Source: Pasteurella sp049670895 (GTDB taxonomy: Bacteria; Pseudomonadota; Gammaproteobacteria; Enterobacterales; Pasteurellaceae). From it: DNA of 64,000 nucleotides. The notes under the pieces were generated by a model. The model was not told the origin of the DNA. It saw only the letters and a list, made by a program, of their open reading frames with translations, and made no database searches. Made by a program: the position numbers and the translations under genes. Below are positions 1 to 9,668 of this stretch, piece after piece (within the stretch, counting starts at the first letter, position 1; every line of letters begins with the position of its first letter). The stretch lies in NCBI RefSeq assembly GCF_049670895.1, contig NZ_CP187170.1; one strand, 5' to 3'.

Positions 1-10
1 TTTTTCAATA

Positions 11-583
11 ATGGATCACTATACCGATTTTGCTAACAAACAAGGTTATGACATTTTGCCCTTGATTATTCATACGGCTTACCATGCGATTCAATCACCC
101 GACTTACCCGCCATTAAGTCGCCAGACTTTGCTCCCCGTTTCGCACAAGCCTTTTTGGAAAGCATTGAGCCCGCACAAAAGCATTGGCGAGAATCACTCC
201 AAGAAAATTTTCGCCACTCTAGTCGTTGTGCGGCCGATCACTTGTTTATTAAATTAAAAGAATTGGGGTTTGAATTACGTTATCAACCTGCCCGAGGTAT
301 GCAAAATACCTTGCATCTTGCACAATTGCATTGTGCTATCCACCAGCATCTTGAAGATCTTTTACAAGTTGAACACCAACGTTTTTACCAAGAGCGAGTC
401 ACCGACGGTTGGCTGTATGCGACTCAAAACGATGAAACACTGCAACTTCATTCTAGTTTAGTGGCTTTTGACCAGTTATCCGAACAAGCATTGTATAAAG
501 ATGAATGCTTAATTCGTTTAATTCCCTTTATTTTAGCCCAACCAAAGGTGCAAGCCTATTATCAACTGATTAAAGTGGATTAG
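11..583 (+). CDS. RyR-domain protein, partner of the TIR-STAND gene (5' end may be outside the window)
   Basis: The last third (about residues 120-185) resembles the RyR domain first described in ryanodine receptors: a conserved Gly-Trp near residues 133-134, an Asp-Glu turn, a Ser-Ser-Leu-Val segment and a hydrophobic helix at the end. Prokaryotic RyR domains occur in conflict-system operons next to TIR or STAND proteins, where they are thought to bind small molecules. The first 100 residues are helical and not recognised. The frame is open upstream of this ATG to the window edge, so the true start may lie outside. It ends 77 bp before the TIR-STAND gene on the same strand, which suggests one operon. 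Function in defence is inferred from this context. Confidence 0.65.
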   Translation: MDHYTDFANKQGYDILPLIIHTAYHAIQSPDLPAIKSPDFAPRFAQAFLESIEPAQKHWRESLQENFRHSSRCAADHLFIKLKELGFELRYQPARGMQNTLHLAQLHCAIHQHLEDLLQVEHQRFYQERVTDGWLYATQNDETLQLHSSLVAFDQLSEQALYKDECLIRLIPFILAQPKVQAYYQLIKVD

Positions 584-660
584 CCTTTATCTGCTTTGTG
601 CCACAGATTATCTTAAACATTCTTGAACATGGAAGTATCTATTTTTTAACAGGAAACTTT

Positions 661-3600
661 ATGAGCCAATTGTTTATTAGTCATTCAAGCCTTGACAATG
701 CACAATCCATCGCCTTGCGTGATTGGTTACGTGAACAAGGTTGGTCTTTATTTTTGGATTTAGATCCCGAACATGGTATTCAGGTTGGGGAAGAATGGCG
801 TAAAAAACTGCGTGATGCCATTGAGGAATGTGAAGCCATGATTTTACTCATGTCTGAACATTGGCTTGCTTCTAAGTATTGTTTGGCAGAATATCACATG
901 GCAGTCACATTAAATAAGCCCTTGTTTCCTTTGGTTATTCGCCCGTTAACACAACAACAAATTCCCCATGCGATTTTAGATAAATGGAATATTGGCTATT
1001 TAACCCTCGGCTATCCAACGGTAAAGCTGCATGTTCAATTACCTAATGGTGAGGCAAGTGTGGTGAACTTCAGCCAAACGGGTCTGGAAAGCTTAAAACG
1101 TGGGCTGACGTATTCTGGATTACATCCCGAATGCTTTCAATGGCCACCACTTTCGCAATATCATCGTCCACCTAATCCGTATAAAGGCTTAAAACCCTTA
1201 GAACAAGAAGATGCAGGAATTTTATTCGGCCGTGATGGGGCAATTAAATCTTTCATGGCAGAACTGCAGCGTTTACGAACCACAACTCAGACTCGTGTTA
1301 TGGTCATTCAAGGGGCGTCTGGTTCAGGGAAATCCTCTTTTTTACGTGCAGGGATTTTGCCTCGCTTAATTCGTCACCCGCAGCATTTTACTGTTTTACC
1401 CATTGTTCGCCCCCATGATGCGGTGTTATCTGGGGAAAAAGGGCTCATTGAAGCCTTAGCACAAGGGAGCGAACACCTCAAACTAGGTTACAGCAAGGCA
1501 CAACTGAGCCAACTGATTGAAAGCTTATATCAAGCAGATAACCCTGACTTCAACGCAGACGTGTTAACACAATTAGAACAGTTATTGGAAGCATTCATCC
1601 AAGCGAATCAACCACAAACCTTTTCGCATGCAACAGGTTCAAGGTCTTCGCCCACCTTGATTTTGCCTTTAGATCAAGCAGAAGAACTCTTTACTGAACA
1701 GCATGAACAAACCCAGGTTTTTTTGCAACTCATCGCCCAATTGATTTGCCGCCAAAAAGTCGATTTGCTCTTATTGGCAACCATTCGTACCGATGCCTAT
1801 GCCGCTTTGCAAGCCTCGCCTGAATTAGAAGGCATTGAGCAGTATCCCTTCTCTTTGCCTCGCATTGCTAAAGGGGCATTCCAACAAATTATTGAAGGTC
1901 CCGCTAAACTCTTGGCTAACACCCAAAAACCACTTTGGGTGGATCCTATGTTAACGGATCGCTTATTAAAAGATTTAGAACAAGATGGAGGAAAAGATGC
2001 CTTACCATTATTAGCATTTACCCTTGAGCGGTTATATATTGATTATGCGGAAGACGGCAAATTAGAGTTGAAGGAATACCTTACCTTTCAAGATGAAAGC
2101 ACACAGCAACATTCTGGGCTAGGTGGATTACGTGGGGCGGTGAATATAGCGATTGAAGAAGCGTTACGCAATGCACAAAAAGATCCCCGTATTCCACAAG
2201 ATCACCAAGCGTGCATGGCATTATTACGCCGTGCTTTTATTCCCGCCTTAGCCAGTATTGATCTCAAAACCCATCGGCCGCACCGTAAAGTGGCCTATTA
2301 TGATGATATTCCTGAAGATGTCCGCCCACTCATTGATTGCTTGGTGGAAAGCCGCTTACTGACTAAAGATTACCATGCCAGCCTCTCAATAACGCAAGAT
2401 AAGCAACGCCTCCCTTGCTATAAACGAGGCATTACTATTGAATTAGCACATGAAAGTATTTTACGTCAGTGGCAGGTTTTATCTGAGTGGCTAAAAGAAG
2501 ATATTGCCGATTTATCCCTGTTAGAAATGTTACAAGTCGAGAGTCTAGCTTGGTTAAACGCTGGAAACGATCCTGAATGGTTGAGATTGAGAGGCGGACG
2601 CTTACAAGATGCTGAACGTTTGCAACAAGGGAAATTTCATGCCTATATTACGGAAACCCAACAACAATACCTCAATGCCTGCCGTCAACGAGAAACTGAT
2701 GAATTAAACAACGTTCGTGAGTTAGCCAACTCGCGTGCCCATGCCTTAAAACGTACAAAATTTGGGCTTGCCCTTTCCTCTTTCTTACTGAGCCTGTCTA
2801 TTTTGGCATTGCTTTTTGCTTTTGATAAAAAACAAGAAGCCGAACAACAAACGAAAAATTATCAAACAGAATTAAAACGATCGAGGGTTTTACTCAAGGA
2901 AATTGGGCAAGCCATTCAGTTTTTAAATTTTGATGTACGAGATGTCTTCGAACAATATGTTCCCACTACAAAACAAAGTGGTATTTATGCCCAAATCGAA
3001 CAATTACGCCAACATTTAGAACAGTATGCTTGCCACAAAGAATTACGGCAATTACGTCAAATTGCCACATCTTATGTCAATCAAGGCAGTTATACTTGGC
3101 GATTAGGAGATTTTGAAGGGGCAAAACACTATTATCAACGGGCTTTTGATGATTTTAAACACTTACTCAATCAAAACCCCGATAATCCCAAAGCACAGCA
3201 AGATCTTAGTATTGCACATGAAAAACTGGGCAATATTGCTGAAGCACAACACAACCTTAAACTGGCATTGAAACATTATCAAGCGGCGTTTAACATTCGT
3301 CAGCACGTGGCGAAACAATATCCGCAAGATCCTTTATTTCAACATCATTTAAGTATTGCCTATAAAAAATTAGGAGATATTTATCATTTACGCCATCGCC
3401 CTCAATTAGCCTTAAAGCATTACCAAGCCGCACTGAAAATTGATCAAATGCTCGTTAATGACAAAGAGGTGAATGATAACAATTGGCGTGAGTTAAGCAT
3501 GTCTTACCATAAGCTTGGTCAATTAATGTTCTCCCAGTCTCGCTATAACAAAGCCTTTGAATACTATCAAATCGCATTTGAATTGACTCAACAACGATTA

Positions 3601-4515
3601 GCACAAGATCCTGCTAACCAAAAAGCCTTACAAGATGTCAGCATTTCTTATGAACATCTCGGTGATGTCAAACAAGCACAGCAAGATTTTCGTCAAGCTC
3701 AGGCTTATTACCAAAAAGCTATTGATATTGAACAACAACAAGCAAAACAAGATCCACACAATAGCCGTTTACAACGAAATTTAGCGGTTGCTTATGAAAA
3801 AATTGCCGATGTCATTGAAAAACAATATCAGCCTCTTCAAGCAGAGGAATATTACCAAGCCGCCTTCAATATTTTTCAAAAATTAGTGGATGCCTCTCCC
3901 AATAACCGCCAAGCCCAGCTCAATTTAGGGATTGCTTATGACAAATTAGGCAATCTTGCCCTCAGCCAAGCACAATTTATCCGTGCACAACATGATTATC
4001 AGCACGCCTTTCAGATTTTTGATAGTTTAGTCAAACAAAGCCCTAAAAATAAACGAATGCAACGTTTATTAAGTATGGCACACCATAAATTAGGCAATCT
4101 TGCTCAAGCACAAAAAGAGTTTGACACGGCAGAAAAACACTATAAAAGCAGTTTTCACATTCGTTATACGCACTATCTGAAACGCACAGATAATCCGCAA
4201 GCACAACAGGATTTAGCCATTTCTTATGAATCTTTAGGAGATATTGCTCATTCAAAACATTATTACACACAAGCCAATTATTACTACCAACAAGCATTGC
4301 ATTTTTCCGAAGCCTTGTTAATTCAACAACCAGAAAATCAATCTTTGTTTGAAAAGACTATATTATTGCATCAAAAATTAGAGCAAATTTACCAACATTT
4401 AAAAGATGATAAACGGATGAAAGAACACCACGAAACCTACATCAAACTTCGGGCTTCTTCCGAGCATTTTTATCCCAAGCCCCCAGAACCGCCCTTACCG
4501 CAAGCGGATAAATGA
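661..4515 (+). CDS. TIR domain - STAND NTPase - transmembrane - TPR protein (candidate NAD-cleaving defence effector)
   Basis: A 1284-residue multidomain protein. Residues 1-130 form a TIR domain beginning SQLFISHSS, with the CxxE glutamate at about Glu77 that is catalytic in NADase TIRs. Residues 185-480 are a STAND-type NTPase with Walker A GASGSGKS (Lys224) and a Walker B-like DQAEE (338-342). One hydrophobic helix lies at about 701-722, followed by many TPR-like repeats (about 800-1250) rich in YYQ.A and LG motifs. In this class the C-terminal repeats sense a trigger, the NTPase oligomerises and TIR degrades NAD; that is family knowledge. I chose ATG 661, preceded by AGGAAAC, over an upstream start at 598 that would add 21 unrelated residues. 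A STAND regulator without defence function is the main alternative. Confidence 0.85.
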   Translation: MSQLFISHSSLDNAQSIALRDWLREQGWSLFLDLDPEHGIQVGEEWRKKLRDAIEECEAMILLMSEHWLASKYCLAEYHMAVTLNKPLFPLVIRPLTQQQIPHAILDKWNIGYLTLGYPTVKLHVQLPNGEASVVNFSQTGLESLKRGLTYSGLHPECFQWPPLSQYHRPPNPYKGLKPLEQEDAGILFGRDGAIKSFMAELQRLRTTTQTRVMVIQGASGSGKSSFLRAGILPRLIRHPQHFTVLPIVRPHDAVLSGEKGLIEALAQGSEHLKLGYSKAQLSQLIESLYQADNPDFNADVLTQLEQLLEAFIQANQPQTFSHATGSRSSPTLILPLDQAEELFTEQHEQTQVFLQLIAQLICRQKVDLLLLATIRTDAYAALQASPELEGIEQYPFSLPRIAKGAFQQIIEGPAKLLANTQKPLWVDPMLTDRLLKDLEQDGGKDALPLLAFTLERLYIDYAEDGKLELKEYLTFQDESTQQHSGLGGLRGAVNIAIEEALRNAQKDPRIPQDHQACMALLRRAFIPALASIDLKTHRPHRKVAYYDDIPEDVRPLIDCLVESRLLTKDYHASLSITQDKQRLPCYKRGITIELAHESILRQWQVLSEWLKEDIADLSLLEMLQVESLAWLNAGNDPEWLRLRGGRLQDAERLQQGKFHAYITETQQQYLNACRQRETDELNNVRELANSRAHALKRTKFGLALSSFLLSLSILALLFAFDKKQEAEQQTKNYQTELKRSRVLLKEIGQAIQFLNFDVRDVFEQYVPTTKQSGIYAQIEQLRQHLEQYACHKELRQLRQIATSYVNQGSYTWRLGDFEGAKHYYQRAFDDFKHLLNQNPDNPKAQQDLSIAHEKLGNIAEAQHNLKLALKHYQAAFNIRQHVAKQYPQDPLFQHHLSIAYKKLGDIYHLRHRPQLALKHYQAALKIDQMLVNDKEVNDNNWRELSMSYHKLGQLMFSQSRYNKAFEYYQIAFELTQQRLAQDPANQKALQDVSISYEHLGDVKQAQQDFRQAQAYYQKAIDIEQQQAKQDPHNSRLQRNLAVAYEKIADVIEKQYQPLQAEEYYQAAFNIFQKLVDASPNNRQAQLNLGIAYDKLGNLALSQAQFIRAQHDYQHAFQIFDSLVKQSPKNKRMQRLLSMAHHKLGNLAQAQKEFDTAEKHYKSSFHIRYTHYLKRTDNPQAQQDLAISYESLGDIAHSKHYYTQANYYYQQALHFSEALLIQQPENQSLFEKTILLHQKLEQIYQHLKDDKRMKEHHETYIKLRASSEHFYPKPPEPPLPQADK

Positions 4516-4526
4516 AAAAAAAGCCC

Positions 4527-4564
4527 AAAACACACCGCACTTTTCAGTATGAGGTGTGTTTTTA
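4527..4564 (+). terminator. Rho-independent terminator with an uptake-signal core in it
   Basis: AAAACACACC (4527-4536) pairs with GGTGTGTTTT (4553-4562) and runs into T residues, just after the TIR-STAND stop. The loop side holds ACCGCACTT, the complement of the uptake core. Confidence 0.8.
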
Positions 4565-4608
4565 ACCTAGGTAAAACATTATATACGGTGGGATATCCTC
4601 AAAAAGAA

Positions 4609-4638
4609 AAACCCTTCCATGTTGCCATAGAAGGGTTC
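4609..4638 (-). terminator. Terminator of rplY
   Basis: AACCCTTC (4610-4617) and GAAGGGTT (4630-4637) form a stem; on the minus strand it is followed by a T-rich run. It lies just downstream of rplY. Confidence 0.8.
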
Positions 4639-4667
4639 GCAAATGCGTTATCTGATTTTACAATCCA

Positions 4668-4952
4668 TTAAACACGTTTGAAGTCGATGTGAACTAATTT
4701 TGGTTTGAATGGGTGACGTTGCATAGCTTGTGCTTTAACTGCCACTTCTTTCCCTTCAATCACTAATGTGATCACATCTGTGTAGAATGCATCATGCACT
4801 TGTGCATTGTTTAAATCATCGTGGTTTAAGATGATTGAAACAGGTGCTTCGCTACCACCGTAAACGATAGCAGGGATTTGACCATTATGACGCAGGCGGC
4901 GGCTCGCACCCTTACCTTGCGCTTGACGAACTTCAGCATTAAATTTAAACAT
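4668..4952 (-). CDS. rplY: 50S ribosomal protein L25
   Basis: A 94-residue protein, exactly the short single-domain length of enterobacterial L25, which binds 5S rRNA. It begins MFKFNAEVRQAQGKGASRRLR, as expected for L25, and ends in a VHIDFKRV-type tail. It stands alone with its own promoter and terminator, converging on the defence operon. Confidence 0.97.
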   Translation of the reverse strand: MFKFNAEVRQAQGKGASRRLRHNGQIPAIVYGGSEAPVSIILNHDDLNNAQVHDAFYTDVITLVIEGKEVAVKAQAMQRHPFKPKLVHIDFKRV

Positions 4953-5051
4953 TTTTGCTCTATCTCATAGTAAAAAGTGAAAAAGACAAAAATCGCAGGC
5001 GACCCAGCGATTTTCCATAAATTTGCTCAAAGCCTAACTTTGAGAGGCTGA

Positions 5052-5080
5052 ATTATAGTGAATTTGTTGGCATAAAGCAA
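5052..5080 (-). promoter_or_regulatory. Sigma-70 promoter of rplY
   Basis: On the minus strand TTGCTT, a 17-bp spacer and a perfect TATAAT. The start site would be about 95 nt upstream of the rplY ATG. Confidence 0.6.
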
Positions 5081-5190
5081 ATGCTTATCAAGAATTAATC
5101 TGACTTTTTATTAGGTGTTTTCATGAAAAAAGAGGTAGAATGACGCCATCTTTTTTATCTATAAAATATCCTATTTATTGAGTGTATGTA

Positions 5191-5805
5191 ATGGAACTAT
5201 TAATTTCGTTTTTCTCTGATTATGGCTATTTTGCCGTTTTATTTGTCTTAATTCTTTGTGGCTTTGGCTTACCTATTCCAGAAGATATTACGTTAGTATC
5301 TGGCGGGGTCATTGCAGGCTTATACCCTGATGATATTAATGTACACACCATGCTTGCCGTGAGCATGTTTGGGGTTTTAGCGGGTGATTCTTGTATGTAT
5401 TGGCTTGGTCGCGTTTACGGAGCGAAAATCCTACGCTTCCGCTTTATGCGTAAATTAATTACGGTAAACCGATTAAGGCTCGTCAGAGATAAATTTGAAC
5501 AATATGGTAACCGAGTGTTATTTACTGCACGTTTCTTACCAGGTTTAAGAGCCGTGATTTATATGGTATCAGGGGTTACTCGCCGAGTGAGTTTTACTCG
5601 CTTTGTCATCATTGATTTTTTTGCTGCTATTATTTCTGTGCCAATTTGGGTTTACTTGGGCTACTTTGGTGCTCAAAATCTTGATTGGCTACATGAGCAA
5701 ATTAAAAAAGGTCAAGTTGTGATTTACATCCTTGTCATTGCACTTGCCATCTTCCTATTTTGGAAATGGCGTCAAAACAAAAAAGCCAAGGCAGAACTTA
5801 AATAA
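5191..5805 (+). CDS. DedA family membrane protein
   Basis: A 204-residue polytopic protein of the DedA/SNARE-associated family, inner-membrane proteins linked to lipid scrambling or transport and envelope homeostasis. Visible signatures: the N-terminal GFGLPIPED segment and the central R-FLPG-R motif followed by a glycine-rich re-entrant region and two more hydrophobic segments. ATG 5191 is preferred over a GTG three codons upstream, with GAG about 8 nt before it. It is monocistronic and converges on bioD across a shared terminator. Which DedA paralogue it is cannot be told from this sequence alone. Confidence 0.88.
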   Translation: MELLISFFSDYGYFAVLFVLILCGFGLPIPEDITLVSGGVIAGLYPDDINVHTMLAVSMFGVLAGDSCMYWLGRVYGAKILRFRFMRKLITVNRLRLVRDKFEQYGNRVLFTARFLPGLRAVIYMVSGVTRRVSFTRFVIIDFFAAIISVPIWVYLGYFGAQNLDWLHEQIKKGQVVIYILVIALAIFLFWKWRQNKKAKAELK

Positions 5806-5821
5806 ACGTGCGGTATAAAAG

Positions 5822-5853
5822 AAAGCGTTTTGTTAAAAACAAAACGCTTTTTT
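5822..5853. terminator. Bidirectional terminator between dedA and bioD
   Basis: AAGCGTTTTGTT and AACAAAACGCTT form a 12-bp stem with a 3-nt loop, with A- and T-rich flanks on either side, so it can serve both converging genes. Confidence 0.8.
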
Positions 5854-5864
5854 CTTATGAAGGG

Positions 5865-6599
5865 TCAATCAACGAATGCCGTTTTCATGTAAGTTAAACG
5901 ATCTAGATTATTAATATAACGCCCTAATTCTTGCTCTTCTGGTTTATGAAGATAAGGAATCTCACCTAATAGTGGTGCATCAATTTTCTCGCTTAAGACC
6001 GAAATCATTTCAGAATAATGTCCTAAACAAGGATTAATCCGATTTGCAATCCAACCTAACAAAGGGAGACCACGCTGCAAAATCGCTTCCATGGTTAGCA
6101 AGGCGTGATTAATACACCCTTCTTTAATCCCCACCACTAAAATAACCGGCATTTTTTGTTCTTGCACCCAATCCGCAAAACAATGATGCTTATTTATCGG
6201 TGTCAGCCAACCACAAGATCCTTCAACTAAAACGGATTGATATTTAGCATTTAAACGAGATAAATCCGTGTTTAATTTCTCAATCCGAATACGTGTTCCT
6301 TCATCGGTAAAAAGTGGCATCGTGCATTTGAACGTGTAGCTATTGATATCTTGATAGCTCAAGATTTCATTGCTTGAATTCATGAGTGTTAACACATCTG
6401 AATTATCTTCTGAATCATAATCGCTAACCGGTGCATGAAGACATTCTTTATCGGAATAAATGCCTTCTTCACGAGCAAAAGCCAAGGGTTTATAACCGAC
6501 AATTTGTATCCCTTTATTTTGTAAGGCCTGTATAATCGCTCGGCTTGCCACCGTTTTACCGACATTCGTATCCGTACCTGTAACAAAAAAACTGCTCAT
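5865..6599 (-). CDS. bioD: Dethiobiotin synthetase, BioD2 type
   Basis: ATP-dependent closure of the ureido ring in biotin synthesis. It has the P-loop GTDTNVGKT at residues 7-15, the Lys in GYKPLA, and the VEG(S/A)GG-like motif here written VEGSCGW. At 244 residues it is slightly longer than classic BioD. No other bio gene is nearby; instead it lies next to a ROK/Mlc-type regulator, the same pairing seen for the second E. coli BioD (ynfK next to mlc), so this is likely the BioD2 paralogue. The start at 6599 follows a GGGAG ribosome site; an ATG five codons upstream overlaps that site. Confidence 0.88.
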   Translation of the reverse strand: MSSFFVTGTDTNVGKTVASRAIIQALQNKGIQIVGYKPLAFAREEGIYSDKECLHAPVSDYDSEDNSDVLTLMNSSNEILSYQDINSYTFKCTMPLFTDEGTRIRIEKLNTDLSRLNAKYQSVLVEGSCGWLTPINKHHCFADWVQEQKMPVILVVGIKEGCINHALLTMEAILQRGLPLLGWIANRINPCLGHYSEMISVLSEKIDAPLLGEIPYLHKPEEQELGRYINNLDRLTYMKTAFVD

Positions 6600-6698
6600 C
6601 TTGTCATCTCCCATAAATGATCATTTTGGCATTCTAAAGGAATTGAATTTTTCAAGTTTTGAGCTAACACAAGTTTTTATGCAATTACTTCCTTTGAG

Positions 6699-7919
6699 TT
6701 ATGCACGAATGAAATGACCTAACAAACTGCCATCATAGATGCCCTGTTTAATCGCAGAGGTCGCAATCACGGGACTATTCCACTCATATTTCCCCGTAAT
6801 CACTTCGACTTTGGCATAAACATCGGTTAAATGCTGTTTTAATTGTGAGTTTAAACGCGTTAAGAAAAGATCTTTTGCCCCTAAATAACTGGCACTTAAC
6901 ATCACTTTTTCTGAGCCAAAAATATTGACTAAATTCATTAAAATATAAGCAAGACTGTCTGCTACATGGAACAGAATCTGTTGTGCATTTTCCTCACCAA
7001 CATTGGCTTTTTCACATAAAAAATCAATTTTTTCTGTGCTATGTAAGGATTCTGTTTCAGGATAAAAATGATGAATCAACGGGTAAATGGCTTTATGCGT
7101 AATTTGATTTTTTAATTGATAACGCTCAATATCCGCCAGATCGGGGGAAATGAGTTCCTGTAACGCATTATGTTTTGGCACAATCATTCGATTGATACTG
7201 CTTCGGGTTTGATAACGATTAGATAACACTTCGCCTTTTAATAACACGCTAAAATTCACGCCATTATCTAATTGCACAAACAACACATTATCACAATTAA
7301 TCACGCTACCTAAGGCAGACTCTGCCAATAACCAAGTTTGAAAATATTCTGTGATTAAAATTGGGGTTTTGAAGTGAGGGGCGAAAAGGGCTTGTAAATC
7401 AATATTTAATTCTGTTTCACCTAATTTTAACAAGTGTCTTTTTTCTCGATCTAACACGCCTCCTACCGCAATAGAAAAGGTAATCAAATGATTAAGTTCT
7501 TGTTTGGTATCTTGTAAAAAGGATTGTAAATATTGGGTAAGAACGGGCTCTAATTGCGTCAATTCTTTTGCCGTTAAGGGGTAAGCAACTTGTTTAATTG
7601 TACAGCCATCAAGCTCGCTTAAGATAATTTCAAAACGATTTTCAACTAAGGTGGCACATAATGATTGCCAATAAAAAGGAGATACACACAAGCCAATCGC
7701 TGGGCGTCCTCGGCTTTCCGTATTTTGCACAGCACGCTCAACAATCAATTTTTCGTTAATTAATTCTCGGGTCAACGCCGTAATGGTTGCGGGAGCTAAA
7801 GAAGAAATTTTAGAAAGATCAATACGGGAAATTTCCTCAAACTGTTCAACCAACTGATAAATTTTACCTAATTGTTTTAAACGTAATGGCAACTTATCTT
7901 CTTTTCTAATTTTTGGCAT
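6699..7919 (-). CDS. mlc: ROK family transcriptional repressor, Mlc/NagC-like
   Basis: A 406-residue protein, the same length as E. coli Mlc: an N-terminal winged helix (about 15-85, with the helix PATITALTRELINE) followed by a ROK/actin-like fold. Mlc represses PTS and sugar-uptake genes and is inactivated by membrane EIICB-Glc. Oddly, the zinc-binding cysteine cluster (CxCGxxGC) that normally follows the GH motif in the second half is absent; the segment reads KHNALQELISPDL instead. Start 7919 follows GAGG; an upstream in-frame ATG lacks such a site. It may respond to a different signal than Mlc. Confidence 0.8.
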   Translation of the reverse strand: MPKIRKEDKLPLRLKQLGKIYQLVEQFEEISRIDLSKISSLAPATITALTRELINEKLIVERAVQNTESRGRPAIGLCVSPFYWQSLCATLVENRFEIILSELDGCTIKQVAYPLTAKELTQLEPVLTQYLQSFLQDTKQELNHLITFSIAVGGVLDREKRHLLKLGETELNIDLQALFAPHFKTPILITEYFQTWLLAESALGSVINCDNVLFVQLDNGVNFSVLLKGEVLSNRYQTRSSINRMIVPKHNALQELISPDLADIERYQLKNQITHKAIYPLIHHFYPETESLHSTEKIDFLCEKANVGEENAQQILFHVADSLAYILMNLVNIFGSEKVMLSASYLGAKDLFLTRLNSQLKQHLTDVYAKVEVITGKYEWNSPVIATSAIKQGIYDGSLLGHFIRA

Positions 7920-8130
7920 AAGACTAAACCTCAAAGAGTTATTTTCTACAACTATTTTTTCTATTTTTATTCTTTTTTTCAAAAAATAGAAAACACTGAC
8001 ATCTCATTCACTTTGAACCGTTAAAAACGCCAGAAATGAAACCTTCACTTATACCAGTTATGATTATAAAAACAAGTTTTTTAATTCAAATATGCGGACT
8101 TCTTCACAAAAACAAAATTTTTAATACGTT

Positions 8131-8159
8131 TTGTTTATTGGCTTAACTTGATGTAAACT
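8131..8159 (+). promoter_or_regulatory. Probable promoter of asnS
   Basis: TTGTTT, 17-bp spacer, TAAACT, ending 50 nt before the asnS ATG. The match is moderate and the region is AT-rich, so this is tentative. Confidence 0.35.
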
Positions 8160-8208
8160 ATATCCGTTTATTTATTCACAAAAATTTGTTGAAAATTGAG
8201 GTTTTTAT

Positions 8209-9612
8209 ATGACTAAAGTGGCATCTATTGTTGATGTATTGCAAGGCAACATTGCCATCGGTGAGAAAGTAACCGTACGAGGTTGGATTCGCACTCGCCG
8301 AGATTCAAAAGCAGGTCTTTCTTTCCTAGCGATTTATGACGGTTCTTGTTTCGATCCAATCCAAGCGATTGTGAATAATGATATTGAAAATTACGAATCT
8401 GATGTTTTACGTTTAACCACAGGCTGCTCCGTGGTAGTCACGGGTACCATTGTGGAATCCCCTGCTGAAGGTCAAGCTGTTGAGTTACAAGCAGAAAGAG
8501 TAGAGGTTGCAGGTTGGGTTGAAGATCCAGAAACCTACCCAATGGCAGCCAAACGCCACTCTATTGAATATTTACGTGAAGTGGCACATTTACGCCCTCG
8601 CACAAACATTATCGGTGCGGTTGCTCGTGTGCGTCATTGTTTAGCACAAGCCATTCATCGTTTCTTCCATGAACAAGGTTTCTATTGGGTTGCAACTCCG
8701 TTAATCACCGCATCGGATACAGAAGGGGCGGGCGAAATGTTCCGTGTATCGACCCTTGATTTAGAAAATCTGCCTCGTGATGAAAAAGGTGCGGTAGATT
8801 TTTCACAAGATTTCTTTGGTAAAGAAGCCTTCTTAACGGTATCAGGTCAGTTAAACGGCGAAACTTATGCTTGTGCGTTGAGCAAAATCTATACCTTTGG
8901 TCCGACTTTCCGTGCGGAAAACTCAAATACCACCCGTCACCTTGCAGAATTTTGGATGATTGAACCAGAAGTGGCATTTGCTACCCTTGCTGATAATGCA
9001 AAATTAGCTGAAGATATGTTGAAATATGTGTTCCGTGCCGTGTTAGCTGAACGCAAAGATGACTTAAAATTCTTCGAAAAACACGTGGATAAAGACGTGA
9101 TTACCCGTTTAGAAAACTTCATCAACTCCGACTTTGCACAAATTGATTACACTGACGCCATTGAAGTGTTATTACAATCAGGTAAGAAATTTGAATTCCC
9201 AGTATCTTGGGGAATTGATTTATCTTCTGAGCATGAACGCTATCTTGCGGAAGAACACTTTAAATCCCCAGTGGTGGTAAAAAACTATCCGAAAGACATT
9301 AAAGCGTTCTATATGCGTTTAAATGACGACGGCAAAACCGTGGCGGCGATGGACGTTCTTGCCCCAGGTATTGGGGAAATCATCGGGGGTTCTCAACGTG
9401 AAGAACGTTTAGACGTTTTAGACAAACGTATGCTCGAAATGGGCTTAAACCCTGAAGATTATTGGTGGTATCGTGATTTACGTCGTTATGGTACAGTGCC
9501 TCATTCTGGTTTCGGTTTAGGATTTGAGCGTTTAATCGTGTATGTAACAGGTGTACAAAACATTCGTGATGTGATCCCATTCCCACGTGCACCACGTAAC
9601 GCAAACTTCTAA
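8209..9612 (+). CDS. asnS: Asparaginyl-tRNA synthetase
   Basis: Charges tRNA-Asn with asparagine. 467 residues, the usual length. An N-terminal OB-fold anticodon-binding domain (about 1-120, with VRGWIRTRRDSKAG) precedes the class II catalytic core; motif 2 is FRAENSNTTRHLAEFWMIEP-like and motif 3 is GFGLGFERL near the C-terminus. It is monocistronic, with a strong terminator 15 nt downstream. Confidence 0.98.
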   Translation: MTKVASIVDVLQGNIAIGEKVTVRGWIRTRRDSKAGLSFLAIYDGSCFDPIQAIVNNDIENYESDVLRLTTGCSVVVTGTIVESPAEGQAVELQAERVEVAGWVEDPETYPMAAKRHSIEYLREVAHLRPRTNIIGAVARVRHCLAQAIHRFFHEQGFYWVATPLITASDTEGAGEMFRVSTLDLENLPRDEKGAVDFSQDFFGKEAFLTVSGQLNGETYACALSKIYTFGPTFRAENSNTTRHLAEFWMIEPEVAFATLADNAKLAEDMLKYVFRAVLAERKDDLKFFEKHVDKDVITRLENFINSDFAQIDYTDAIEVLLQSGKKFEFPVSWGIDLSSEHERYLAEEHFKSPVVVKNYPKDIKAFYMRLNDDGKTVAAMDVLAPGIGEIIGGSQREERLDVLDKRMLEMGLNPEDYWWYRDLRRYGTVPHSGFGLGFERLIVYVTGVQNIRDVIPFPRAPRNANF

Positions 9613-9626
9613 TTGCACATAATCAT

Positions 9627-9658
9627 ATTCCCCTTAAGTCATTAAGGGGAATTTTTTT
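9627..9658 (+). terminator. Terminator of asnS
   Basis: ATTCCCCTTAA (9627-9637) pairs with TTAAGGGGAAT (9642-9652), followed by seven T. It also lies just ahead of pbpC, which starts at 9669. Confidence 0.9.
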
Positions 9659-9668
9659 AGGCAAGTTT

